In this document: positions 1 through 8,746 of the stretch, in pieces | Position numbering within the stretch: position 1 is the stretch's first letter | How the letters are laid out: each line of letters begins with the position of its first letter | Source: CAVOGJ01 sp963695405 | Lineage (GTDB): Bacteria > Planctomycetota > Planctomycetia > Pirellulales > Pirellulaceae | DNA: 64,000 bases | Assembly: GCA_963695405.1 (NCBI GenBank) | Contig: CAVOGJ010000012.1 | Span: forward strand, 62,001 to 126,000 | Direction of reading: 5' to 3' | Notes under the pieces: model-generated | Databases searched by the model: none | What the model was told of the DNA's origin: nothing | Seen by the model: the letters and a program-made list of their open reading frames with translations, nothing else | Position numbers and translations under genes: made by a program

Positions 1-147
1 GCCAGACAGATCGATTGCGTCTCGAATTCGGCTGGCAACGGCTTTGAAAATCGCCACATCCACCGGTTGGTCCTTCGGATGGTCACAGTCGAGTTCGCCC
101 GTTTGTGCGTGAGCAAATTGAATTTCCGCCACGGCGTTTCCCGCCAC
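1..147 (-). CDS. Partial unidentified protein, cut by window edge
   Basis: An open minus-strand frame of 49 codons runs from a GTG at 147 off the left edge of the window. A TGA lies ten codons upstream, so little is missing at this end if the GTG is the start. The translation (VAGNAVAEIQFAHAQTGELD and onward, ending near FKAVASRIRDAIDLSG) has the composition of a normal soluble protein, but I do not recognise the family. No ribosome binding site is obvious and the upstream side is repeat DNA, so a start disrupted by the repeat or by an indel is also possible. Confidence 0.3.
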   Translation of the reverse strand, partial: MAGNAVAEIQFAHAQTGELDCDHPKDQPVDVAIFKAVASRIRDAIDLSG

Positions 148-149
148 GA

Positions 150-350
150 TGGACGTACTGAGCTCCGGTTGGGATCATGAGGGCCACCCCTTCGGGGTTC
201 GGTTTCCAACCGGGGCCCGTTACCCAGGGTTTCGCAATCGCTCGCTGTGGCTCGCGATTGCTCCACCCTGGGCTAGGATAGGACCATCCCTGCGGGATTG
301 GCTGGCTAGAAATTCCCCTGGGAACACCTTGCGAGATTTTGCTAAGAGCT
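150..350. repeat. Intergenic chain of short GC-rich hairpins
   Basis: This stretch is built of consecutive short inverted repeats with small loops. One example is CCCCTTCGGGG near 187. A nested pair at 222-277 has outer arms CCCAGGG/CCCTGGG and inner arms GCAATCGC/GCGATTGC. Others are ATCCCTGCGGGAT near 287 and TTCCCCTGGGAA near 312. Open frames exist on both strands, but they follow the palindromes and look spurious. The core CTGGGCTAGG at about 268-277 recurs in the repeat element at 47.3-48.0 kb, so both may belong to one dispersed hairpin family. Nothing else is recognisable between 350 and 470. Confidence 0.5.
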
Positions 351-470
351 CCCACTCCCTTGGGAACTCTCCTATTGACGGCGGCGCGGAGAATGGCCAC
401 TCGTCACACCCGGTACATCGGAAATCGCCCAATGCGCGACACCTACTGAGTACCATTGGCCGCGTCGGCG

Positions 471-2441
471 TCAATAAAGACTCCCCTTGGGTTTCTTTTC
501 CTTGGTCGGCCGGGAAGAACGCGGTGGCGCCCTCCTGGGAGAGGGCCGGGTGGATGCCGGCGGTCGAGTGGGTCTCGTTCGCTCGACGTTGGCCGGCCGT
601 GGTTTCGGTGCCATCGGCGGCTTCGCTCTGGTTGCTCTTGCCGGCGTTGGTTTTCGCTGCAGCACCCGAGATGGCGTCGTTTTGGCCGGAATCGACTTCA
701 CCCCAGCCGGCTTCAAGGGTCTCGATTTCATCTGAAGCGGCTTCGACTGGATCGGCCTGGAACGAGTTGGCGGCTGCGGTTTTCGTTTGCTAAAAGTCGA
801 TTTGTCCCGTCGCGGCTGTACGCGTGGTGCTCCCCCGTTCGGCTTGGCCGCTGCGGGTGAGACCGCAGATGGCAGCCTGTCCCTCGGCGGAGGGGAGTTT
901 GATTTCGCATTTGATTTCCCATTTGATTTCCCGTTTGATTTCCCGTTTGACTTGGTGGCAGAGAAACGCTGGCTGCGTGCCGTGGGTGGCTTGACTCGCA
1001 TCGTCGTCACGCGTGAAACAGGTTGCATCGCTGGTTTTCGCTCCGCCGGAACAGGCCCTGGGCGGCGGACTGCCGGTCGCTCCTGATGGGGCTCATCCTT
1101 TGCTCCCGCCGCGACAGCTGCGCGCGGCTGAAGTTCCCATCGTCGTCGCTGCTCGGCTCGCTGTCGCAACCGATCGCGTTGGGCGATGGCCATCTCGGTC
1201 GCTTGCCTGTCGGGAAAGTTCTTTCGTTTCGTTCGCGGGGCATTCTGCGCGACGACGCGGTCGCGGTCACTGGGTCGGCCGGTCCGCGTGGGTTGTAACG
1301 GAGCGGGCCGTGCCAACGTCGCGTAAGCGAGATTCCGACTTGCCTTGCCGGCGTTGAATGCCAGCTGGGCGGATAGTGTTCGAGGCGGTCGGCGGTTGAC
1401 GTGGGTCGCGTAGTACTTGTGCCATGTTCTGAGCCGCCGATGGCAATCGATGCCGCGGCGAGTGTAGTAGGCCGAGTAATACGTCAAGAGCGGATCGTAG
1501 CGACAAGCGGCCCGACGATACTCGTAGAACGGGTAGCAACCTCGACGGCGATACGCCACATCATAGTAGTCACCAAAATAATAGTGAGGGTCGCGTGCGT
1601 TTACGAACAAGTGGAGCAGCAGGTGGTCGATGCGCAACTGGCAGGAAGGACGATAGGTAACGACCGGCGAAGGAAAGTAAACCGGTGCGTAGAGGACGCC
1701 GCGTGCATGCAGCGGATAATCCCAGTAGCCGTTCACGAAAAGACATCCGGACGTTGTGAAGACGTAATACGACGGGATCCATACCTGTTCTTCGCGATAG
1801 GCACACCAGTTTCCCGGTTGCCATTGCCAACCAGTGACTCCCGAGACCCACGTGCCGGGAATCCAGAAATGCTGTTCACTGGGAGGATTTGTCGGTGGGC
1901 CCACTTCGAGGCTTGCCGGCGGGGCGGCCAGCAGCTCTGGCGCCGCGGTATCCTCGCCGGACCAATAACCGGCGACCCATTGCCATCCCGCGGCAACGTC
2001 GGCCCAGTAGCCAGGAATCCATTGCCGGCCCGGAGGTGGGACGCGCCAAGCTCCGCTAACCCACAAGAAATCGTCGCGTTCTTCGTCCCAGGCCCAATAG
2101 CCAGGAATCCAGACGGGTTGCTGGTCACGTAGCTCATCCGGAACCGGTGGTGGCAATTCATCAATGTCGGCCGGCACCGGCCGCTCGACGATCCGGCCGG
2201 GCGCAGGATCGCGACCCGTCGCTGCCGCAAAAGCCTCGTGAAGTGGGCCACGAGTTAGAGCTTCCACATCTCCTGGAACCGGTGCCGATCCTGCTGCATT
2301 GTGGTCGGCTGGGGGCGGGAGTGGCTGCCATTCCTGTGCGGCGATCGGTGCCGTGGCCGTCGTTGCCATCAGCAGCATGCAAATGAGGAATTGCGGCCGC
2401 CGCCGACTTGGCTGCCTTGGTATCTGTCGCTTTTCGTGCAT
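471..2441 (-). CDS. Secreted WXXGXW-repeat protein with basic C-terminal tail
   Basis: A 656-residue protein with an N-terminal export signal (basic start, then LICMLLMATTATAPIAAQ). The middle carries repeated tryptophan motifs: WIPGYW twice, WVSGAW, WVAGYW, WIPGTW, WQPGNW and FVNGYW between about residues 110 and 245. These match the WXXGXW/YXWGXW repeat family of envelope proteins of unknown function. A tyrosine/arginine-rich stretch follows. The last 250 residues are strongly basic, low-complexity and rich in K, R, P and S, including a run of NGKS units coded by a 12-nt DNA repeat. Such a tail could bind nucleic acid or polyanionic wall polymers (inference). It is transcribed alone; no partner gene is evident. 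Confidence 0.75.
   Translation of the reverse strand: MHEKRQIPRQPSRRRPQFLICMLLMATTATAPIAAQEWQPLPPPADHNAAGSAPVPGDVEALTRGPLHEAFAAATGRDPAPGRIVERPVPADIDELPPPVPDELRDQQPVWIPGYWAWDEERDDFLWVSGAWRVPPPGRQWIPGYWADVAAGWQWVAGYWSGEDTAAPELLAAPPASLEVGPPTNPPSEQHFWIPGTWVSGVTGWQWQPGNWCAYREEQVWIPSYYVFTTSGCLFVNGYWDYPLHARGVLYAPVYFPSPVVTYRPSCQLRIDHLLLHLFVNARDPHYYFGDYYDVAYRRRGCYPFYEYRRAACRYDPLLTYYSAYYTRRGIDCHRRLRTWHKYYATHVNRRPPRTLSAQLAFNAGKASRNLAYATLARPAPLQPTRTGRPSDRDRVVAQNAPRTKRKNFPDRQATEMAIAQRDRLRQRAEQRRRWELQPRAAVAAGAKDEPHQERPAVRRPGPVPAERKPAMQPVSRVTTMRVKPPTARSQRFSATKSNGKSNGKSNGKSNAKSNSPPPRDRLPSAVSPAAAKPNGGAPRVQPRRDKSTFSKRKPQPPTRSRPIQSKPLQMKSRPLKPAGVKSIPAKTTPSRVLQRKPTPARATRAKPPMAPKPRPANVERTRPTRPPASTRPSPRRAPPRSSRPTKEKKPKGSLY
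898..957. repeat. 12-nt coding tandem repeat (NGKS units)
   Basis: Five consecutive 12-nt units of the form TTTGATTTCCCG (plus strand) lie inside the WXXGXW gene, with one or two substitutions in the outer units. On the coding strand they give (S/N)(G/A)KSN-type tetrapeptides. The unit length keeps frame, so copy-number change would lengthen or shorten the basic tail without breaking the protein. Confidence 0.8.
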
Positions 2442-3041
2442 TGTGCCTCCCCTTTACCAAACGCGTGGTCTTCCCGTGGAAAAGGGAACGCAAGCGGGAT
2501 GCCCCCAGGGAAACCGTGGCGATTCACGGGATTTCGGTAGGGTGTCGGCTGGGATGCGGAAAGAGTGGAGTCAATTCGATGACGCGAGGTCGCAATATGA
2601 GACACACGCTTCCAAGAACATCCAGGCGAAGAACGATTGGAGATCGAGCGGCGAAAGGGGCTGCGACCGTCCAGTGATGGTCGTCAAGTTTGTGCCTGCC
2701 CCATGTGGCGGTCCCTCTCCCGGCCCGCTGCGACATGGTGTTTTCTTCGTAAGCCCGTGAATTCCAGCCTGGCTCAAAAGAAAGTAAGCGTGCCTGGCAT
2801 CCACTGTGACGGTGTGGGTGATCGGCGGTTCGGTTTTTTTTGAAACACAGAGACAGAGCCTGCGGTGTCCAGGAGGGTTGGAGATAACGCGAGCAACTTT
2901 CCGGTTTGTCTGCGTCGAGGTGTTTTCTTCCGGCCTGGCCAAAAGAGAAGGTAAGCGTGAATGGCAGCCATACCTGGGCGCTCGCGAACGCGGGTCACCA
3001 TCATCGGACCGGAACGGTGGTTTCCGTTCGAGCGACTCAGG
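2442..3041. other. Intergenic region with an imperfect direct repeat
   Basis: No convincing gene lies here. Two imperfect copies of a 55-65 nt block occur at about 2739-2803 and 2920-2975, both on the plus strand. Each starts GTGTTTTCTTC, contains a CCTGGC-CAAAAGA core, then a GTAAGCGTG and a GGCA-CCA tail. An eight-T run at 2836-2843 has no clear hairpin before it. The upstream part (2442-2560) must hold the promoter and leader of the WXXGXW gene, but I see no clear sigma-70 boxes. Confidence 0.4.
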
Positions 3042-3692
3042 TTACTTCAAGGGAAAGAATGGCACCTCATCGCGGTTTTCCGCAATGAAGCGACGAATGC
3101 CAGACTGTTGTTTGGTGATGGATCGTTCCACGGCTGCCAGAACTCGATCATCGGCGATGGAGTGTGCGAACCATGGTGCATCGGTCATGATCTCTTGTTC
3201 CAGTCTTATTTCGACGCGTGTTTGATTCCGTTCGGTACGAGAGAAGCGAGTTGTCAATTGATAGTCTCTCAGGCGTCCGGCAGGTTTGCGCAGCCGCACG
3301 TCCGAGTCGACCCGGTCGACGGTAATTTCAATTTTCTGATCCAATTCGATTTCGTGAGAGCCGACGTATTCGTTCAGGGTGCGAACGGTAAGGATGCCGT
3401 CGAGTGCCAAACGCCAGTTGGGATCGGACCAACGGATGGAGGCGACTTCGCCGCTGAGCGCGCCCCATTCCTGACGAATGAACTGGCTGTCGCCTCCCAT
3501 CTCGATGATCCGCTTGGCGCCGTCCTTGCGTATCAGAATCTTCCTGACGATGGTAAAGTCTTCGTCGAGTGTCAGGTTCCGTTCGGCCTGTTGTCGCGAT
3601 GTGTAGGCATCGCGAAAGACGAGTCCCCAGAGGAACGGGGACAGCCCAAGGGAAATCACGAGCATCGCCATCAGCAGTCGCTTACGGTTCAT
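3042..3692 (-). CDS. Membrane-anchored protein of unknown function
   Basis: A protein of 216 residues if started at the internal methionine MNRKRLLMAM. A longer frame to 3857 exists, but the extra 55 residues look non-coding and the hydrophobic segment would then not be N-terminal. From the chosen start there is a short basic region and one membrane helix (LLMAMLVISLGLSPFLWGLV). About 180 soluble residues rich in beta-type stretches and charged residues follow. I see no catalytic motif or known family. It stands between two minus- and plus-strand neighbours with no operon partner. Confidence 0.6.
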   Translation of the reverse strand: MNRKRLLMAMLVISLGLSPFLWGLVFRDAYTSRQQAERNLTLDEDFTIVRKILIRKDGAKRIIEMGGDSQFIRQEWGALSGEVASIRWSDPNWRLALDGILTVRTLNEYVGSHEIELDQKIEITVDRVDSDVRLRKPAGRLRDYQLTTRFSRTERNQTRVEIRLEQEIMTDAPWFAHSIADDRVLAAVERSITKQQSGIRRFIAENRDEVPFFPLK

Positions 3693-3941
3693 CGGCTGCT
3701 CGCGAAACCAGGGGTAGCATGACAAGCGGTTCGCGGCGAACGATTGTGCCGCGGGTGTCATGGATCGCCCTGCGAAGTTTGCCTTGTCATCAGGAATACG
3801 TGCGCCCCGCCGTCCGATCTTCAGGCGACTATACTGGTTGTGCAGTGAACTTCGCAACTTGTCCCCCGCGGGATGTGGAGGATTTCTGTCAGGCAGGGCG
3901 GCGAGTAGCCGCTGGAATCCGAGCCGGAAGGAGTGTTACTG

Positions 3942-5312
3942 ATGTTCGGCAATCGCGTCGCACGCATCACGCATTGGCTGGGCCGAGCGGTCACCGAGCC
4001 GCGCGAGGAACTGAATCGTTGGCAACGCGCCGCCCGATTCGCTTACGACTTGGGGCGTCATGGTGCCCGTCAACTCAAGGAGGATCGGGCGGCACAGATG
4101 GCAGCGGCGCTGGCATTCCGCACTTTGTTCGGGCTCGCGCCGGTGCTCGTTGTCGCCACGATCGTCGTGAAGGCTGTCCGAGGCGCGGACGCAATTTCCA
4201 ACTCGCTTCACCAACTCTTCGTAGCAGCGGGGCTCGACAACATCCATGTCGTATCCGCAGTGACCTCAGCAACAGAATCAGGAGAATCGGCGGTTACGCT
4301 GGCAGCGTGGTTGGAGACGCTGGTGGGTGATTTGGCGAGCGTCAACCTGTCCGCGATTGGCTGGATTGGGTTTGCCCTGATCGTCTATGCGGCGATCGGC
4401 CTGATGGTCACGATAGAGAACAGTTTCAACACGATCTACCGCGCCTCGGACGGACGCCGCTGGGCACGGCGGGTCCCTCTTTATTGGTTTGTGCTGACCA
4501 TCAGTCCCGCATTTCTGGGGATCGCTTCGTACGCTAATCAGCAATGGACCACATTGGTGACGCAATTGTCATCCTGGCAATGGTGGTTGCTGGCCGTTCA
4601 GTTTTTCTGGAGTTTCGCGATCGCGTGGCTGTTGATGACCGTGGTCTATAAGCTGGTTCCCAATGCGAACGTCGCGTTGCGGCCTGCAGTGACAGGAGCC
4701 TTCGTGGCCGCGCTGTTATTGGAGATCGGCAAACGCACGTTGGGGAGCTATTTGGGAAATGCCTTTGCGATCAATCAATTATACGGGTCGCTGGGATTGG
4801 TGCCGCTGTTCATGTTCTGGGTCTATCTGATGTGGCTGGCCGTGCTCTTCGGGCTGCAGGTGAGTGCCACGCTGCAGATGCTACATGGTCGATCGTTGCG
4901 CGATATGGAGCGTCGCCAGGCGCGACTGGGGCTGGTGGATCCGACGAGCGTGCTGCTGCTGATGGAGTTGGTGGTTGAGCGTTTCCTGGTCGGCCAGCCG
5001 GTGACTGCGCGGGAACTGGCTGAGTTCACAGCCATTCCGGAAGCGGTAACGATTCGCGTGCTAGATCGACTGGTCCAGGAAGGTTGGTTGCACCGTATCG
5101 ATCGTCCCGAAGCGGCTGTCAGTCTCGCGCTGCCTCCCGATCAGCTGCCGGCGGTTACCTTTCTGAAACTTGGCTTTCGCTGGCTGGACGAGGGTCGCGA
5201 TGGGCGGCATTCCGCGCTGGTCGAGTCGCTGCGAGCCGCTCAGCATACCGTGGCGGAGGGCATCACGCTGGCGACGCTGGCTACCTCGCGACCGAATGTG
5301 GCACCCGGTTGA
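3942..5312 (+). CDS. YihY/BrkB-family inner-membrane protein
   Basis: A polytopic membrane protein of the YihY/UPF0761 (BrkB) family. The first 60 residues contain the family's entry region (RAAQMAAALAFRTLFGLAPV). About six membrane helices follow to residue 310, including the conserved block YGSLGLVPLFMFWVYLMW. The last 140 residues form a soluble domain resembling a winged helix (VTARELAEFTAIPEAVTIRV), as seen in longer family members. Its biochemical role is unsettled. I chose the ATG at 3942 because AGGAG at 3929-3933 lies 8 nt upstream; a GTG at 3933 overlaps that site. The stop codon sits inside a tandem repeat. Confidence 0.85.
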   Translation: MFGNRVARITHWLGRAVTEPREELNRWQRAARFAYDLGRHGARQLKEDRAAQMAAALAFRTLFGLAPVLVVATIVVKAVRGADAISNSLHQLFVAAGLDNIHVVSAVTSATESGESAVTLAAWLETLVGDLASVNLSAIGWIGFALIVYAAIGLMVTIENSFNTIYRASDGRRWARRVPLYWFVLTISPAFLGIASYANQQWTTLVTQLSSWQWWLLAVQFFWSFAIAWLLMTVVYKLVPNANVALRPAVTGAFVAALLLEIGKRTLGSYLGNAFAINQLYGSLGLVPLFMFWVYLMWLAVLFGLQVSATLQMLHGRSLRDMERRQARLGLVDPTSVLLLMELVVERFLVGQPVTARELAEFTAIPEAVTIRVLDRLVQEGWLHRIDRPEAAVSLALPPDQLPAVTFLKLGFRWLDEGRDGRHSALVESLRAAQHTVAEGITLATLATSRPNVAPG

Positions 5313-5389
5313 GTTGGCGCCCGGTTGAGTTGCGCCGGTTGGCCCGGTTGAGTTGCGCCCGGTTGAGTTGCGCCCGGTTGAGTTGCGCG
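5304..5389. repeat. 15-nt tandem repeat at a gene 3' end
   Basis: About five copies of a unit close to CCCGGTTGAGTTGCG begin within the last codons of the YihY gene and continue to the end of the convergent gene. The first unit contains the native TGA (5310-5312), so the stop codon is duplicated in every unit. Two units are partly degenerate. This looks like recent slippage or duplication. Confidence 0.85.
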
Positions 5390-5400
5390 ACCGACCGGGC

Positions 5401-7572
5401 TTATTCGTCGCCGGCGACGTAGGTTTGTGCCATAAGATAAGCCTGCAGGCTACGAAGCAGTGAACGGGCCGACGTATCGACGCTCGCGCGTCGATCCCGA
5501 GTTTTGGCCGGGTTCAACGCGACATGAATGATGGTCCGTGGTCCCGACAGGCTTGTGTCTTCACGCGTATGGGGCTCGAAGCGTAGTTCCAGCCGGAAGG
5601 GGATCGGCCGATCGGTACTCCGACGATGTCCGTGAAAATTTTGGGTGGTGACGTCGATGATCACGTGATCTTTCGACGTGTCGATAATCTGAGCGTTGTG
5701 ATCCGACACAAAACCACGGAGCTTTTCCGCAACTAGCGGTAGCGGGACACGCGTGGACAGGCAGCAAGTCGTCAGGGGCTTGTCAACTTTCGCACGCGAC
5801 CAGGGCCACCAACTTCCGAATCTAGAGGGGGATGTGGTCGAGGGCACCATGCCCGATCCGAGTTGCACGACCTTGTTTCGTCCGGTCTGTTTGGCTTGCA
5901 GCAAGCCTCGGTCCGCGCGGCGCAGCATGGTCTCGGGCGTGTCGCCTGGCTGGAGTTCCGTGACGCCAAAGCTGGCGGCGATGCAGCGGCCACCGAGTTC
6001 ACGCAGGGGCGTGCACTCAAGTTCCTTGCGGATCGATTCGGCAATCTTCGCCGCTTGGGATAGAACGCAGTCCTCGCAAACCATGACGAATTCCTCGCCG
6101 CCGTAGCGGGCCACCAGGTCCCCTTCGCGGCAACTTCGCTTCAAAATATTGGCAAAGCTGATGAGGGCCTCGTCGCCTGCCTGGTGCCCATATTCATCAT
6201 TGATCATCTTAAAACGGTCGATGTCACAGATGATCAGGCTGCATGTCGTGAGTTGTTCCGTGTGTCGCTTGATCGATTCATTATGTCGTCGATCAAACTC
6301 AGCTCGGTTTGCAACTCCCGTCAAGGGATCACTCGTGGCTTGCTGATGGAGTTCGTTGACACGTTCCTCGAGATGTTGCTCGGAGGTCGCATCTCGCATG
6401 AGCACCAGCGTGCCCTTTTGATAGCCATCGGAAGCGACGATCGGAACGATCTGCATATCAATTTGCAGAAAACTGTCGCCAGCACCGCGGACCATGACAT
6501 GGACACGGGCCTCCTGTGCTGACGATAGCGAACGCATGATGGGGCAGTCCTGGCAGCGGACGATCCTACCGTCACCATGTTTCATCTTCAGCAGCGCCGG
6601 GTCCCATTTCTGATATTGCAAACTCTCCAGACTGATGCCTGTCAGTCGTTCCGACGCGTCGTTCCACGCGTTGATGATACCGGCAGAGTCGATGAAGAAG
6701 GCGCCATCCTGGATGGAATCAAACAGGTATCGATAGCGAAGTTCGTCTTGCGATGCCAGGGCGACGTCGTTCTCCGGGAGCTGCAATCGCCACAATTGAT
6801 GGGCTGGTGGCTCTTGCAGCACCTTCAGCCAGCGGCTTGCCACTTGGCCGGTCAACGAGACCAAGCCTTGGGCGTGCAGCATCGCGAACTCGTCCACCAA
6901 AACAGGATCAAATTGGCTGCCGGCACACGACAAAAGTTCAGCGATCGCCAGTTCGTGCGGGATCGCTTTGCGATAAATGCGATCCGTGGTCATCGCGTCA
7001 AAGGCATCGACAATCGCAATGATGCGGGCGGCACAGGGTATTTCCTCGCCGCGGCGCGAATATTCGCCGCAACTGCCGTCATACCAAGCGCCAGCATAGG
7101 CGATTGATTGCAGAACAGTCGTCGACTCGCAGCAGGAAGACAGAATTTCCAAGCCATAGCGTCGCGTTTCGTTTATTTGAGCGGCCTGGTCGGTCGTCAG
7201 CGAAGTGGCTTGCTTCAGAATGTCGTCGGGTGCGCCGACTTTACCGATATCGTGCAGCAACGCCGCAACGACCAGATCATAGCGGTCTTCCTCCGACATC
7301 TCCTTCTGGTTGGACCAGGAAGAACAGCCGAAGGCGACGCGGAGAGAATGTGCCGCCGTCGAGGCGTGTCGTACGCGCAAGGCTTGGAACAAACTGCTGG
7401 CCAATCCCAGCTGGACGGCGACGATCTGCTTCTCCGGCTCGCTACTTGGACAGCGATTGGGGCTCGGGACGTCGTCCAGATTCGAAAGGATGGACGCTAC
7501 GGAATCGAGCTGCATGTCCACGGGCGAGACCTCGCCAACGTTCGCGATATCATCTGGCGAAGTGTTCTTCAT
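5401..7572 (-). CDS. Cyclic-di-GMP signalling protein: degenerate HD domain, PAS, GGDEF
   Basis: A 723-residue soluble protein. Residues 60-260 form an HD-GYP-like domain with the AAHSLRV histidine and LLHDIGKVGAPD. The later HHE and GYP positions are replaced (AYAGAWYDGSCGEYS), so several metal ligands are missing and phosphodiesterase activity is doubtful. A PAS domain (LFDSIQDGAFFIDSAG) follows, then a complete GGDEF domain with GGEEF and an inhibitory-site REGD five residues before it, so diguanylate cyclase activity is likely. The last 130 residues match nothing I know. The start at 7572 has GGAGGA upstream; a longer frame to 7695 is less likely. Convergent with the YihY gene. Confidence 0.8.
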   Translation of the reverse strand: MKNTSPDDIANVGEVSPVDMQLDSVASILSNLDDVPSPNRCPSSEPEKQIVAVQLGLASSLFQALRVRHASTAAHSLRVAFGCSSWSNQKEMSEEDRYDLVVAALLHDIGKVGAPDDILKQATSLTTDQAAQINETRRYGLEILSSCCESTTVLQSIAYAGAWYDGSCGEYSRRGEEIPCAARIIAIVDAFDAMTTDRIYRKAIPHELAIAELLSCAGSQFDPVLVDEFAMLHAQGLVSLTGQVASRWLKVLQEPPAHQLWRLQLPENDVALASQDELRYRYLFDSIQDGAFFIDSAGIINAWNDASERLTGISLESLQYQKWDPALLKMKHGDGRIVRCQDCPIMRSLSSAQEARVHVMVRGAGDSFLQIDMQIVPIVASDGYQKGTLVLMRDATSEQHLEERVNELHQQATSDPLTGVANRAEFDRRHNESIKRHTEQLTTCSLIICDIDRFKMINDEYGHQAGDEALISFANILKRSCREGDLVARYGGEEFVMVCEDCVLSQAAKIAESIRKELECTPLRELGGRCIAASFGVTELQPGDTPETMLRRADRGLLQAKQTGRNKVVQLGSGMVPSTTSPSRFGSWWPWSRAKVDKPLTTCCLSTRVPLPLVAEKLRGFVSDHNAQIIDTSKDHVIIDVTTQNFHGHRRSTDRPIPFRLELRFEPHTREDTSLSGPRTIIHVALNPAKTRDRRASVDTSARSLLRSLQAYLMAQTYVAGDE

Positions 7573-7829
7573 GCGGGGGGAATCCTCCGGTATGCTCAAC
7601 CCATGTGGCGAGACCGTTCGCCAGGAGCGGCCGACTCGTTCCTCCAAAGGTAGATCGCCGCCCACGCCGGTCAAAACATGGCAACGGCTTCTCAAGACCA
7701 GCGGGAAATTCCTCGGCGACCTGTAGCGATAAAGCCTAAGGTAACGATACTAATGAGGGGGGTGGCCCCCAGCGACGGATCCACCCACTGCGTTCCAACC
7801 ACCGTGACTCTTGCCCAGGCGTCTCCACC

Positions 7830-8702
7830 ATGCGTTTAGCCTCTGTCGATTATCAAGGGAGCCCCCGGCTGGTAATGAGCGCTGGGGATCAGCTGCGAAG
7901 CCTGTCGGATGCCGATACGCGACTGCCGAGCGACGTCGGGCCGCTGCTCGAGGGGCCCGGGCTGGCGGCGTGGCGCGAGCAGTTGCAGGCTGCCGCCGCC
8001 GACGCGCCAGTGCTTCCGGTGGATGACGTGCAGTGGAACGCCCCAATCGCGCGTCCCCCAAAAATTCTTTGCGTGGGGCGAAACTACGAAGAGCACGCTC
8101 GAGAAACGGGTGCCGAGGCGCCGGACGAACCGGTCATCTTCAGCAAGTTGGGGACGACGCTCAACGGACACAATCGCGATGTTTATCTGCCCACGGTGAG
8201 CACCGAGGTTGATTTCGAGGCCGAGTTGGTGGTCGTCATCGGCTCTGCTGGCAGGAATATTTCCAGCGCGCGGGCGATGGACCATGTGATTGGATACGGT
8301 TGCGGTCACGATGTCTCGGCGCGAGACTGGCAAAGAGAAAAGCCGGGTGGCCAGTGGCTGTTAGGGAAGTCGTTTGACGGCTTTGGTCCGTGTGGCCCTT
8401 GGTTCGTTACGGCGGACGAAGTGGGGGATCCGCACAACTTGGACGTGACGTTGCGTCTGAACGGCAACGTCATGCAGCAATCCAACACGCAACACTTCAT
8501 CTTTAAGATCCCAGAAATTGTCTCCTACATTTCACAGGTCTGCATGCTGTTGCCGGGGGACGTGATTTTCACGGGGACGCCGGACGGAGTCGGGCTGGGC
8601 CGCAAGCCTCCCGTTTACTTACGCCCTGGAGATGTTACGGAAGTCGAGATTGGCGGCTTGGGGGTGTTGCGCAATCGTTTTGTCTCGGCGAACGGGCAGT
8701 GA
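7830..8702 (+). CDS. Fumarylacetoacetate hydrolase (FAA) family protein
   Basis: A 290-residue member of the FAH family, which includes 2-hydroxyhepta-2,4-diene-1,7-dioate isomerase, acylpyruvase and fumarylpyruvate hydrolase. The N-terminal 75 residues form the variable lid region. The catalytic core starts at KILCVGRNYEEHA and contains the metal-ligand segment EVDFEAELVVVIG, the loop SARDWQREKPGGQW and the family signature FTGTPDGVG. The exact substrate cannot be read from sequence. The gene lies 44 nt upstream of a FAD/Fe-S oxidoreductase on the same strand. A shared pathway for aromatic or hydroxy-acid breakdown is possible, but this is inference. Confidence 0.85.
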   Translation: MRLASVDYQGSPRLVMSAGDQLRSLSDADTRLPSDVGPLLEGPGLAAWREQLQAAAADAPVLPVDDVQWNAPIARPPKILCVGRNYEEHARETGAEAPDEPVIFSKLGTTLNGHNRDVYLPTVSTEVDFEAELVVVIGSAGRNISSARAMDHVIGYGCGHDVSARDWQREKPGGQWLLGKSFDGFGPCGPWFVTADEVGDPHNLDVTLRLNGNVMQQSNTQHFIFKIPEIVSYISQVCMLLPGDVIFTGTPDGVGLGRKPPVYLRPGDVTEVEIGGLGVLRNRFVSANGQ

Positions 8703-8717
8703 ATCGGCAGTGAATCG
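8696..8717. repeat. 11-nt tandem duplication over a stop codon
   Basis: The unit GCAGTGAATCG occurs twice in direct succession (8696-8706 and 8707-8717). The first copy carries the TGA of the FAA hydrolase gene. It resembles the stop-codon duplication at the end of the YihY gene. Confidence 0.8.
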
Positions 8718-8746
8718 AAGCTGAGAGAAAGTCACAAAGGAATCCG

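Noticed and set aside
149..793. Plus-strand open frame of 214 residues
   Set aside because: It runs through the hairpin repeat and into the WXXGXW gene on the other strand. Its composition follows the palindromes and no ribosome site is present.
1401..2132. Plus-strand open frame of 243 residues opposite the WXXGXW gene
   Set aside because: The minus strand carries tryptophan repeats and a signal peptide; this is its shadow.
2820..2850. Rho-independent terminator at the eight-T run
   Set aside because: No stable GC-rich hairpin precedes the T run.
7104..7739. Plus-strand frames opposite the HD/PAS/GGDEF gene
   Set aside because: High arginine/serine content, no ribosome site, and a motif-bearing gene on the opposite strand.
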